A stretch of DNA of 64,000 bases from Micromonospora humi (GTDB lineage Bacteria; Actinomycetota; Actinomycetes; Mycobacteriales; Micromonosporaceae): positions 1 to 64,000 of the forward strand of contig NZ_FMDM01000022.1 in assembly GCF_900090105.1 (NCBI RefSeq). The letters run 5' to 3'. Positions 56,385 to 64,000 of the stretch are shown here, in pieces. Numbering within the stretch: the first letter of the stretch is position 1; each line of letters opens with the position of its first letter. The notes beneath the pieces were generated by a model that was not told the DNA's origin, did not search any database, and was given only the letters and a program-made list of their open reading frames with translations. Position numbers and translations under genes: made by a program.

Positions 56385-56428
56385 GCGGCATACCTGTGAG
56401 GCATAAATATGACTGACAGGTATACCGC
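56385..56428. repeat. 44-base near-perfect palindrome after glgB
   Basis: Two 21-base arms (56385-56405 and 56408-56428) flank a central AA, and 18 of 21 paired positions match. The core is AT-rich (CATAAATATG) in otherwise GC-rich DNA. It starts 39 bases after the glgB stop. It could be a terminator, an operator for the downstream secreted protein, or a dispersed palindrome; I favour the last. Confidence 0.7.
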
Positions 56429-56594
56429 CCGACGGTCATCATCTTTCTCGCCGTGTCACCGAGCGTGACGCCAGTCACCCCTTCCGATCACTCTCTGCCA
56501 GCGCCGACCGTCCTCATGAACCGGCGGCGGGCGGCCCACCGTACCCCTGGGTGGATGCCGGGCAGCCGTGTCACGACGAGGCGGAGGAGCTTCG

Positions 56595-58040
56595 ATGGGG
56601 TGGAGCAGGAGCACGACCAGGAGACGCGGGGCGGTGGCCCACTCCCGGAACCGGAAGATCGCGGGCGGGGTGGCGCTGGCGGTCACCGCGGGGGCGGCGT
56701 TCGCGGTGGCCACCGGCACCGGTCAGGCGGCGGAGAACTGCGCCGGCCTGGACGACGCGTTGCGGGCCAACCTGACCGTGCTGGCGGAGCAGCGCCGCAA
56801 CCCGGACGCCGGGTCGGCCGACCGGATCGCCGACCGGAGGGCGGTGGTCGACCAGATTCGGCAGCACCGGTCCGCCGCCGGCTGCGCGGGCACGGTCGAG
56901 GTCGCCCGCGCCGCCTGCCCGGGCGTGCCGTGGGACCAGGCGATGGCGGTCGAACTGGACCGCGCGTGGGCGGTCACCGAACAGATGGCCGGTGAACGCT
57001 CCGGCCAGTTGGTCGACCCGCGGTTGACCGAGGCCCGCGTACAGCGGCTGGGCGGCATCGTCGGCGGCATCCGCGGCATCGCACAGGGCGCCCAGCGGGC
57101 CCAGGCCGGCGGCGGAACCGGCGCCACCGGCGGCGGGACCGGCGCCACCGGCGGCGGAACCGGACCTGCGGGCGGCGGAACCGGGGCCGCGGACGGCGGA
57201 ACCGGGGCCGCGGGGCGGGCTGCGGGCATCATCAACGCGGTCGGAGGCCTGATCGGGCAGATCGCCGCGATCGTGCAGGCGGCGCGGCAGGCGAGGCAGC
57301 AGGCCGCTGCCGGTCGGAACGACCAACAGGCGGGCGGCGGAGAGGCTGCCCAGCCGGGCGACGCGAACCAGCAGAACGCAGACCCGCAGGCCGGTACGGA
57401 CCAGAACGACCCGCAGCCCGGCACGGGCGACCAGGCCGAGACCGGCGACCGGACCGGCCCCGGCGACCCGGCCGGTGGTGACGAGCAGACGGGCTCCGGG
57501 GGCCGGGCCGACGGCGGGAACCGGGCCAGCTCGGGCGATCAGGCCAGCGACGGCCAGCAGGGCGAGGCGGGTGCCGGTGAGCAGGCCGGTGACGCCGGGA
57601 ACCGGGTGGCGCAGCGGATCCGGCAGATCCGGGCACGGATCCAGCAGCTCCGGGCCCTCATCCAGCAGATTCGCGCAGCCCGCCAGGCAGACCAGGGCGC
57701 GGGCCAGGAGCAGGGCGCGGGCCAGGAGCAGGGCGCGGGCCAGGAGCAGGGCGCGGGCCAGGAGCAGGGCGCGGGCCAGGAGCAGGGCGCGGGCCAGGCA
57801 GCCGACCGGAATCGGGGTGCCGCGACAGGCGGAGCCGACGAAGCGGACGAGAACGCCGCGGGCGGGCAACCGGGCGCGGACGCGGGTCTGATCCCGGGTC
57901 AGGGCCAGAGCGCCGGGCCGGGCCGAGGGGCGGCTCAGGGCGGCAAGGCTCAGGTGTACCAGGTGGCCGACCCCCGGATCCCCGGTTGCGCACCCGACTC
58001 CGGCACCGCCAGCCCGACACCGCCCCCCACCCCCCGCTGA
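56595..58040 (+). CDS. Secreted low-complexity repeat protein
   Basis: This 481-residue protein has a signal peptide (basic start, hydrophobic 23-42, likely cleavage near GQAA-ENC). Residues 50-165 are folded-looking with a few Cys. Then come a Gly/Thr/Ala stretch of five 7-residue repeats (GGGTGAT form), a Gln/Asp/Gly-rich linker, a basic helix (RIRQIRARIQQLRALIQQIR) and five exact GAGQEQ repeats. The C-terminus is Pro-rich. I know no family for it. GGAGGAG precedes the ATG. It is probably cell-wall or extracellular; its function is unknown. Confidence 0.8.
   Translation: MGWSRSTTRRRGAVAHSRNRKIAGGVALAVTAGAAFAVATGTGQAAENCAGLDDALRANLTVLAEQRRNPDAGSADRIADRRAVVDQIRQHRSAAGCAGTVEVARAACPGVPWDQAMAVELDRAWAVTEQMAGERSGQLVDPRLTEARVQRLGGIVGGIRGIAQGAQRAQAGGGTGATGGGTGATGGGTGPAGGGTGAADGGTGAAGRAAGIINAVGGLIGQIAAIVQAARQARQQAAAGRNDQQAGGGEAAQPGDANQQNADPQAGTDQNDPQPGTGDQAETGDRTGPGDPAGGDEQTGSGGRADGGNRASSGDQASDGQQGEAGAGEQAGDAGNRVAQRIRQIRARIQQLRALIQQIRAARQADQGAGQEQGAGQEQGAGQEQGAGQEQGAGQEQGAGQAADRNRGAATGGADEADENAAGGQPGADAGLIPGQGQSAGPGRGAAQGGKAQVYQVADPRIPGCAPDSGTASPTPPPTPR
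57696..57797. repeat. Perfect 18-base coding tandem repeat
   Basis: Five identical 18-base units (GGCGCGGGCCAGGAGCAG, 57696-57785) are followed by a partial sixth unit of 12 bases. They encode GAGQEQ. Identity at third positions indicates recent expansion or homogenisation. Confidence 0.9.
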
Positions 58041-58072
58041 CCCCAACCCCGGCCAGCCGGCCAGCCGGCATC

Positions 58073-58127
58073 GATCATGAGGTTGACCGCCCCCGTGGAG
58101 ATCCACAAGGCAGTCAACTTCATGATC
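58073..58127. repeat. Compound palindrome (GATCATGA...TCATGATC)
   Basis: Outer 19-base arms (58073-58091 and 58109-58127) pair at 17 positions and enclose a perfect inner dyad GTGGA-GA-TCCAC. It lies between the convergent repeat-protein and App1-type genes. The shape resembles a REP/BIME-type element and may also terminate transcription. Confidence 0.75.
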
Positions 58128-58173
58128 CATCGGGCGTCTCACCCCTGAGGGACGGGACGGCGGCAGGGACCGG

Positions 58174-59211
58174 TCAGACCAGGTCGGCTTCGCGGAGGAG
58201 CTTCCAGAGGCCGGCGCCGTCGGGGGCGCTCAGCCACTTCTGCCCCACCGGGCCGGACGAGGAACGCTCCGCCGGCGCGGGCAGGCTGCCGGCCAGCACC
58301 GACTGGGTCGGCGACAGCCGCCGGATCGCCACGCCTGCCACGTTGTCCGGGTGGGCGGCGGCGAACTCCCGGTAGATCTCCGGGTCGTGCTGCCCGTCGT
58401 CGCCGATGAGCAGCCAGCGCACCTCGGGGAACTCCCGCGACAGACGGGCCAGCGTGGCCCGCTTGTGCTCGCGGCCGCTGCGGAACCAGCGGTCGGCGGT
58501 CGGCCCCCAGTCGGTGAGCAGCAGCGGCCCGGCCGGGTAGAGGTGGCGGGAGAGGAACCGGGTCAGCGTCGGCGCGACGTTCCAGGCGCCGGTGGAGAGG
58601 TAGAAGACCGGCGCGCCCGGGTGGGCGGTGACCAGGCGCTCGTAGAGCACCGCCATGCCGGGCACCGCGGTGCGGGCGTGCTCGTCGAGCACGAAGGTGT
58701 TCCACGCGGCGAGCATCGGTCGGGGCAGCGCGGTCACCATGACCGTGTCGTCGATGTCGGAGAGGACGCCGAACCGCACGGTCGGGTCGAGGATGCGGAC
58801 CAGCGCCTCCACCGGTTCGGCGTCGGCGACGGCGAGGCGTACGCAGCCCCAGCCGGGGGTGAAGTCGCCCTTGACGACGGTGTCCACGAAGCCGCTGCGG
58901 TCCGCGGTCACCTCCTGGCGCACGCCGTTGACCTCGATGGTGACCTGGGCGTGCTTGGCCGGGAGGGTGGCGAAGCTGCGCCAGCCGCGGACCTTCTCCA
59001 GCCGGCCGCGACGGGTGTCGGGGCGGCCCAGCAACACCCGGCAGAGCACCCGCGCCCAGCCGGGTGCGCCGTACCCGGCGTACGCGATGATGTTGGGCTG
59101 CCATCCGGTGCGCCGCAGCCGGCGTTCCACCAGGCCGTGCAGTGCGTCCTCGATGCGCGCGGCCCGGTGCAGTTGGGGCACGGCGAGCTGGTCCGGTGGT
59201 GTGGGTGGCAC
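58174..59211 (-). CDS. App1-type phosphatase domain protein (DUF2183)
   Basis: This protein of about 345 residues has an N-terminal region of unknown fold and a C-terminal HAD-like App1/DUF2183 domain, marked by SDIDDTVM at about 151-158 and later IGDDGQHDPEIY. Yeast App1 is a phosphatidate phosphatase; bacterial members are uncharacterised, so lipid phosphatase activity is inference. The GTG at 59211 fits the family start but has no clear ribosome site. It is divergent from the GT-C-like gene. Confidence 0.85.
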   Translation of the reverse strand: MPPTPPDQLAVPQLHRAARIEDALHGLVERRLRRTGWQPNIIAYAGYGAPGWARVLCRVLLGRPDTRRGRLEKVRGWRSFATLPAKHAQVTIEVNGVRQEVTADRSGFVDTVVKGDFTPGWGCVRLAVADAEPVEALVRILDPTVRFGVLSDIDDTVMVTALPRPMLAAWNTFVLDEHARTAVPGMAVLYERLVTAHPGAPVFYLSTGAWNVAPTLTRFLSRHLYPAGPLLLTDWGPTADRWFRSGREHKRATLARLSREFPEVRWLLIGDDGQHDPEIYREFAAAHPDNVAGVAIRRLSPTQSVLAGSLPAPAERSSSGPVGQKWLSAPDGAGLWKLLREADLV

Positions 59212-59332
59212 GTAGCAACACTGCCACAACCTGGAGGACCCGGCCACGCGAGTGATCTGGACCGATCCGCCCCGGGGGCCGGTGACGGTCGTGTCACACT
59301 GCGTTCGCAGGGGACGACGGGGGCGGGGGTTC

Positions 59333-60922
59333 GTGTCGACAGCGAGGCGCATCCCGGACCGCCCGGCGCTGGTGGCGCTGCTGCTGGGCGCGGCCGGGGT
59401 CGGCTACCGGCTGGTGCTGACCCTGCTCACGGTGCCCGCCTCGAACAGTGACGAGGCCACGTTCGGCCTGGCCGCCCTGCACATCGCCGGCGGCCACGAG
59501 CGGCCGGTCTTCCTCTACGGGCAGCGCTACATGGGCGTGCTGGAGTCCTACCTGGCCGCGCCGCTGGTGGGCTGGGGCGGGGCGAGCTGGCCGCTGCTGC
59601 GGCTGCCGCTGCTCGCGTTGTACGCGATCTTCCTGTGGCTGGCGTACCGGCTGACCCGGCGGCTCTTCTCCGGATGGCTGGCCGTGGTCGTGGTGGGCCT
59701 GCTGGCGCTGGGCTCGGAGCGGGTGGTCCGCGACCAGCTCACCGTGGTCGGCGGGCGGCCCGAGGTCAAGCCCGCGGTGCTGGCCCTGCTGCTGATCGCG
59801 GTCGCGCTCGGTGCGGGCCGGGTGCGGCACCGCTGGCTCGCCACCGGCGCGTTCGGGCTGCTCGCCGGCCTGGCGCTCTGGTCGGACTGGCTGATCGCGC
59901 CCTACCTGCTGGTGGCCGTCGTGGCGCTGGTGCTGGCCGCCCCGCGGGACCTGGTCGGCTGGCCGGGCGTGCTGCTGGTCGCCGGTTTCGCGGTCGGGAT
60001 CGCACCGGTCGTGAAGGACAACGTCGTGGCGCCGCCCGGGCAGGACTCGCTGTCGGTGTTCCGGGAGATCAGCACGAAGGACGGGGTGGCCCCGTCGGTG
60101 GCCGAGCGGCTGCACGGCGGGCTGCTGGAGGGGGTGCCGCTGGCCTCCGGGCTGTGCCCGATGGACGGCTGCGCGGGCTGGGCGCGGTGGTTCGGCGCGC
60201 TCTACCCGGTGCTGCTGGTGGCCGCCGCCGGGCTCGGCGTGGTCGCGTACCGCCGGGCCGTGGACCCGTCGGCGCGGGTCCGGGCCGTGGCGATCCTCGC
60301 CCTGGTCGCCGGCGCCGCGGTGACACTGCTGGCGTACGTGCGCAGCCCGCTCGCCGCGACCGACCCGCTGGGCAATGCCCGTTACCTGTCGGTGTTGCAG
60401 ATCTCGCTCCCGGCGGTGCTCTGGCCGCTCTGGCTGGCCGTCACCGCCGGGCTGCGGGCGACCGCGTCCCGGGCGGCCCGGCTGGGCGGCGTCGCGGCCG
60501 GCACGGTGCTCGCCGGGCTCACCGCCGCCGCACTGGCCGGCACGCTGGCGTTCCTGGTCGGCGTGCCGGGGATACGCGCCGAGGAGCGGTCCGCCCGCCG
60601 GCTCGCCGACGCGGTGCGGAAGGCCGGCCTGCACGAGGTGTACGGGGACTACTGGACCTGCAACCGACTGATCTTCAACACCGGTGAGGCGGTGGCCTGC
60701 GGGGTGCTGGACGGCAACCTCACGCCGGGGCAGAACCGCTACCCGGCGTACTGGCGGCGGGTGGGGCGGGCGGTGCGGCCCGGCTACGTGGTGGCGGTCG
60801 GGTCACCGGCGGAACGGGTGCTGCGCCGGCTGCTCGGCGACCGGGCCGACGCGGCGGTGGTCGCCCAGGTCGGCGGGAGTCGCGTGTACCACCCGGAGCG
60901 TGCCGTCCGGCCGTGGCGCTGA
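59333..60922 (+). CDS. GT-C-like multi-pass membrane protein
   Basis: This protein of about 529 residues has roughly ten membrane segments. An Asp-Glu pair in the first outer loop (NSDEATFGLAALHI) is the hallmark of GT-C glycosyltransferases that use polyprenol-linked sugars (ArnT/Pmt group). A C-terminal soluble domain of about 120 residues follows (EVYGDYWTCNRLIFNTGEAV). It may glycosylate a lipid or protein on the outer face. It starts at the GTG at 59333. It stands outside the main polysaccharide locus. Confidence 0.78.
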   Translation: MSTARRIPDRPALVALLLGAAGVGYRLVLTLLTVPASNSDEATFGLAALHIAGGHERPVFLYGQRYMGVLESYLAAPLVGWGGASWPLLRLPLLALYAIFLWLAYRLTRRLFSGWLAVVVVGLLALGSERVVRDQLTVVGGRPEVKPAVLALLLIAVALGAGRVRHRWLATGAFGLLAGLALWSDWLIAPYLLVAVVALVLAAPRDLVGWPGVLLVAGFAVGIAPVVKDNVVAPPGQDSLSVFREISTKDGVAPSVAERLHGGLLEGVPLASGLCPMDGCAGWARWFGALYPVLLVAAAGLGVVAYRRAVDPSARVRAVAILALVAGAAVTLLAYVRSPLAATDPLGNARYLSVLQISLPAVLWPLWLAVTAGLRATASRAARLGGVAAGTVLAGLTAAALAGTLAFLVGVPGIRAEERSARRLADAVRKAGLHEVYGDYWTCNRLIFNTGEAVACGVLDGNLTPGQNRYPAYWRRVGRAVRPGYVVAVGSPAERVLRRLLGDRADAAVVAQVGGSRVYHPERAVRPWR

Positions 60923-60944
60923 ACCCGGCCCGTACGCTGTGCCG

Positions 60945-61742
60945 GTGCTCATCCTGCTGCCCCCGTCCGAGGGCAAGGCCGAGGCCGGCACCGGTCGACG
61001 CCTGGACCTGTCCCGGCTGTCGCTGTCGGAGCTGACCCCGGCCCGGGAGGCGGTGCTGGCCGCGCTCGTGGACCTCTGCGTCGGTCCGGACGAGGCGGCG
61101 GCCCGCGAGGCGCTCGGCTTGAGCGAGGGGCAGCGCGGCGAGCTGCGGCGCAACGCGCGGCTGCGGGCGGCGGCCACCGCGCCCGCCGGGCGGCTCTACA
61201 CCGGCGTGCTCTACGAGGCGCTCGACCTGGCCACCCTGCCGGCCGCGGCGGAGCGGGCCGCCCGGCGGTCGGTGCTGATCAGCTCCGGCCTGTGGGGCGC
61301 GGTGCGGCTCACCGACCGGGTCCCGCCGTACCGCTGCCCGGTCGGGGCGCGGCTGCCGGGCGTCGGGGCGCTGTCGGCGTACTGGCGCGCGGCGCTGGGG
61401 CCGGCGATGACCGGGGCCGCGGGCAGCGGGCCGGTGCTGGACCTGCGCTCCGGCGCGTACGCGGCCACCTGGGCGCCGCGCGGGGCGGTCGCCGAACGCA
61501 CGGTGACGGTGCGGGTGCTGCACGAGCGGACGGTCGACGGGGCGCCGGTGCGGTCGGTGGTGAGCCACTTCAACAAGGCGACCAAGGGCCGGCTGGTGCG
61601 CGACCTGCTCCTCGCCGGCGCCCGGCCGCGCACCGCCGACGCCCTGGTGGGGGCGCTGCGCGAGTTGACGTACACGGTCGAGGAGGCGCCCCGGGCGGCG
61701 GGCCGGCCCCGGCAGGTCGACGTGGTGGTCGCCGACCTCTGA
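60945..61742 (+). CDS. yaaA: Peroxide stress protein YaaA (DUF328)
   Basis: This 265-residue protein begins LILLPPSEGKAEAG, the family signature. Conserved blocks SGLWGAVRLTDRVPPYRCPVG (split over residues 108-128) and VVSHFNKATKGRLVRDLL follow. YaaA lowers free iron during peroxide stress in E. coli and binds DNA. The GTG start lies 22 bases after the GT-C gene stop. Confidence 0.93.
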   Translation: MLILLPPSEGKAEAGTGRRLDLSRLSLSELTPAREAVLAALVDLCVGPDEAAAREALGLSEGQRGELRRNARLRAAATAPAGRLYTGVLYEALDLATLPAAAERAARRSVLISSGLWGAVRLTDRVPPYRCPVGARLPGVGALSAYWRAALGPAMTGAAGSGPVLDLRSGAYAATWAPRGAVAERTVTVRVLHERTVDGAPVRSVVSHFNKATKGRLVRDLLLAGARPRTADALVGALRELTYTVEEAPRAAGRPRQVDVVVADL

Positions 61743-61839
61743 GCGCAAGTTTTGCTCAAGGCTCGGGCGCAGCGGTTCCCCGGCCCGGCGTGGCAGGCCA
61801 CGGTAGAGGCACCACCACGCCGACCTAGGAGCTGTGCCG

Positions 61840-62493
61840 ATGCTCTCCGAGCCCACCACGCTGCTCGACCGGCCCCGCCCGCTGTCGCCGCCTCCACCGC
61901 TGGACTGGCTGACCCTGGCCGACGCGTTCGAGGTCGCCTGCCTGGTGCGGTGCACGCCGCCGCCGGCCGCCGACGTCCGCCGGCTGGACGTGGGTCCGTA
62001 CCGGGGCGGGATCGCCGAGTTCAACCGGGAGGACGCGGCGCACCGGATGCGGCAGCTGCTGCGCCGGCTCGACGTGCCGGTGGAGCACGAGCTGACCATG
62101 GGTGGCCTGCGCCGCCGCTACGAGCTGCACCGGCTTTCGGTGCCCCGGGAACACCGCTCCGCGTACGCGAATCTGCTGGCTGCCGGTTGGCGGCAGGGCC
62201 GCCGGGAGTTGCTCGGTGGGCCGGTGCCGGGCGCCTCGACGGCCCGCCGGCTGTGGCGTCCCCGGCTGGCGGCCTCGGCCTGGCGGGCGGCGCTGCTCGC
62301 CGGCGGTCGGCACGTACGCCGGCACTGCCTCGGCATCCGGTTGGCCGACCGCGACCTGGCGGCGGTGCTGGTGCGCGGCGCGGCGCTGCTGGAGGTGCCG
62401 GCGGTGCTGCGGCCGGGGTCGGGCTGCTTCCTGGTGAGCGTCCCCAACGGGGAGCACCGGGCCCGGATCACCGAGAGCGCCCGGCTGGGCTGA
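61840..62493 (+). CDS. Hypothetical protein, 217 aa
   Basis: I do not recognise the family. It is Arg-rich and probably cytoplasmic. The middle carries a winged-like stretch (DVPVEHELTMGGLRRRYELHRL) and the C-terminal half is hydrophobic-helical but not clearly membrane-spanning. AGGAG lies 8 bases before the ATG at 61840; an upstream GTG at 61834 is too close to it. It is followed 58 bases later by the TAXI lipoprotein gene. Confidence 0.65.
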   Translation: MLSEPTTLLDRPRPLSPPPPLDWLTLADAFEVACLVRCTPPPAADVRRLDVGPYRGGIAEFNREDAAHRMRQLLRRLDVPVEHELTMGGLRRRYELHRLSVPREHRSAYANLLAAGWRQGRRELLGGPVPGASTARRLWRPRLAASAWRAALLAGGRHVRRHCLGIRLADRDLAAVLVRGAALLEVPAVLRPGSGCFLVSVPNGEHRARITESARLG

Positions 62494-62551
62494 CCGCCGC
62501 CCCGGCGGGCGGGCTTGCGCGACGGCCGGTGCACGGCGCAGAGTGCAGCCC

Positions 62552-63505
62552 GTGAGCCGACCCTGGTCTGCACCCCGCCGGCGCCGGACCGCGGCCCCGC
62601 TGGCGTTGCTGCTGCTGCTCGTCACCGGCGTGGCCGGCTGCCGGGACGAGCCCACCGAGCCGGTGCGGATCCGGATCGCCACCGGCAGCCCGACCGCCGT
62701 CTACCACGCCTTCGGCCAGTCGCTGGCCGCGCTGCTCAACCGGGAGCTGCCCGGGGTGCGGGCCGAGGTGCTGGTCACCGCGGCCTCCGCGCAGAACGTC
62801 CGGCTGGTCGGCGCCGGGGACGCGGAGCTGGGGTTCACCCAGGCCGACGTGCTTCCGCCCCGCGAGCCGGAGCACCCGAGGGTGCTCGCCGTGGCCCGCG
62901 TCTACGACGACCTGCTGCACCTGGTGACCACCGCCGGCGGCCCGGTGCGCACGCTCGCCGACCTGCGGGGCCGGCGGGTCTCGGTGGGCGCCGACGGCTC
63001 CGGCACCGAGGTCACCGCCACCCGTCTGCTCGCGGTGGCGCAGCTCGGCGGCGATCGGGTCCGCCAGGTGCACCTGGGGTTGGACGACTCGGTGACCGCC
63101 CTGCGGGAGGGCCGGATCGACGCGTTCTTCTTCTCCGGTGGCCTGCCGGTGCGTGGCGTCGCCGACCTGGCCCAGCGGACCTCCGTGCGGATGGTCGAGC
63201 TGGGCGACTGGACCGAGCCGCTGCGGCGCGCGTACGGGCAGGTCTACGTGACCCGCGACATTCCCCGTTCGGTCTACCGGGCGGATCCGGTGAGCACGGT
63301 GGCGAACCCGAACTACCTGATCGTCAACGCCGACCTGCCCACCGCACTGGTGCGGGACGTGACCCGGCTGCTGATGGACCGGCGGGAGGAGCTGGCCGCG
63401 GCGCATCCGGCGGCCGGCCGGATGAGCCCCCGGTCGGCGATCGTGACCACCCCGCTGCCGCTGCATCCGGGCGCGGCGCAGTGGTACCGCGACACCAAGC
63501 CCTGA
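62552..63505 (+). CDS. TAXI-family (TRAP-type) solute-binding lipoprotein
   Basis: This 317-residue protein has a basic N-terminus, a hydrophobic core and a lipobox ending at Cys30 (VTGVAGC). A TAXI/Imp-type binding fold follows (IRIATGSPTAVYHAFGQSLA, VGADGSGTEVTATRLL, GRIDAFFFSGGLPV). TAXI proteins normally deliver a solute to a fused DctQM permease. None is visible here; the neighbour is a convergent histidine kinase. A glutamate-like or carboxylate ligand is typical of the family but unproven here. Confidence 0.9.
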   Translation: MSRPWSAPRRRRTAAPLALLLLLVTGVAGCRDEPTEPVRIRIATGSPTAVYHAFGQSLAALLNRELPGVRAEVLVTAASAQNVRLVGAGDAELGFTQADVLPPREPEHPRVLAVARVYDDLLHLVTTAGGPVRTLADLRGRRVSVGADGSGTEVTATRLLAVAQLGGDRVRQVHLGLDDSVTALREGRIDAFFFSGGLPVRGVADLAQRTSVRMVELGDWTEPLRRAYGQVYVTRDIPRSVYRADPVSTVANPNYLIVNADLPTALVRDVTRLLMDRREELAAAHPAAGRMSPRSAIVTTPLPLHPGAAQWYRDTKP

Positions 63506-63511
63506 GCGGGG

Positions 63512-64000
63512 TCAGCGGCCGACCGGCTCGTCGTGGCACTCCGGCGTGGCCGGGCGGTCGCCCGGATCGGCCGGTTCCTCGGCCGGCGCCGGGAACCACA
63601 GCTCGGCGACCAGCCCGCGCGGCTCGCCCTGGCGCATGGTGAGCCGGCCGTCGGAGGCGTCGACGAGCACCGCGGCGATGGTCAGCCCCAGCCCCGCGCC
63701 GTCCACGTTCTGCGCGTCCGGGGCCCGCCAGAACCGCTCGGTGGCCTGGTCGAGCTGGCTGGCCGTCATGCCGGGGCCGGTGTCCCGCACGGTCAGTTCC
63801 GTCCCGCCGTCGTCGGGGCGTACGGTCACCGTCACCTCTCCCCCGGCGCCGCTGAACTTGACCGCGTTGTCGATCAGGGCGTCGAGCGCCTGGTCGATGG
63901 CGGTGGGCACGGTCCGCGCGTACGCCGGCGCGTCGCCCGCGTCGAGCCGGAGTGTGACCGCCCGGTGCCGGGCCAGCGGCAGCCAGGCCGCGACCCGGGA
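63512..64000 (-). CDS. Two-component sensor histidine kinase (partial, C-terminal domain)
   Basis: The frame is open to the window edge, and only the last 163 or so residues are present. They form a HATPase_c domain: N-box DNAVKFS, G1 box DTGPGM, F-box ERFWRAPD and G2 box GAGLGLTI. The sensor, HAMP and HisKA parts lie beyond 64000. The gene ends 6 bases from the stop of the TAXI lipoprotein gene. A role in sensing the TAXI ligand is possible. Confidence 0.92.
   Translation of the reverse strand, partial: SRVAAWLPLARHRAVTLRLDAGDAPAYARTVPTAIDQALDALIDNAVKFSGAGGEVTVTVRPDDGGTELTVRDTGPGMTASQLDQATERFWRAPDAQNVDGAGLGLTIAAVLVDASDGRLTMRQGEPRGLVAELWFPAPAEEPADPGDRPATPECHDEPVGR

Noticed and set aside
57696..57797. 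CRISPR array
   Set aside because: The units are contiguous without spacers and lie in frame inside a coding sequence.

Overview
The window is high-GC actinobacterial DNA, most likely from Micromonospora or a close relative in the Micromonosporaceae. The pointers are the extreme third-position GC, the frequent GTG starts, many 4-base ATGA/GTGA couplings, a LysR gene divergent from sdhCAB, the GlgE-type alpha-glucan genes and several palindromic intergenic elements. No tRNA, rRNA, CRISPR, prophage or insertion sequence was seen. The genus is inferred from gene content and style, without a database search.

Layout. 1-0.8 kb: edge of a secreted BNR/FG-GAP protein and a small membrane protein. 1-5.8 kb: an unknown gene, then an iron-siderophore ABC operon (two FecCD permeases, ATPase, binding lipoprotein) behind two facing iron boxes; one permease carries a palindromic element inside its reading frame. 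5.9-14.4 kb: MerR regulator, PhyH-type dioxygenase, cytidine deaminase, HrpA helicase, an EF-G-binding FBP protein divergent from a TetR regulator, and a LysR regulator. 14.5-17.9 kb: sdhC-sdhA-sdhB. 18-22 kb: a 600-base gene-free stretch, then a zinc alcohol dehydrogenase coupled to an SDR, and a NAPE-PLD-like metallo-hydrolase.

22-45.2 kb is a surface polysaccharide locus broken up by unrelated genes (dgt, tex, a DUF389 gene). It holds two EpsL-like phosphoglycosyltransferases, an EpsM/PglD-like acetyltransferase, an EpsN/PglE-like aminotransferase, a LegB-like 4,6-dehydratase, a nucleotide-sugar dehydrogenase, two more SDR sugar enzymes, a nucleotidyltransferase, three intact GT4 glycosyltransferases (two in tandem), a flippase, a polymerase and a methyltransferase. 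Together these suggest a Wzx/Wzy-type polymer started by a 4-amino (bacillosamine-like) sugar. At 28.96-30.3 kb lies what looks like a deletion scar joining the 3' parts of two divergent genes.

45.2-56.3 kb is central glucan metabolism: NAD kinase, then pgm and glgC facing glgM, and glgE-glgB, i.e. glucose-1-P to ADP-glucose to maltose-1-P to branched alpha-glucan. A methyltransferase and a VOC/HxlR pair sit between them. 56.3-64 kb: a secreted low-complexity repeat protein, an App1-type phosphatase, a GT-C-like membrane protein, YaaA, an unknown protein, a TAXI-type binding lipoprotein, and a sensor histidine kinase cut by the window edge.
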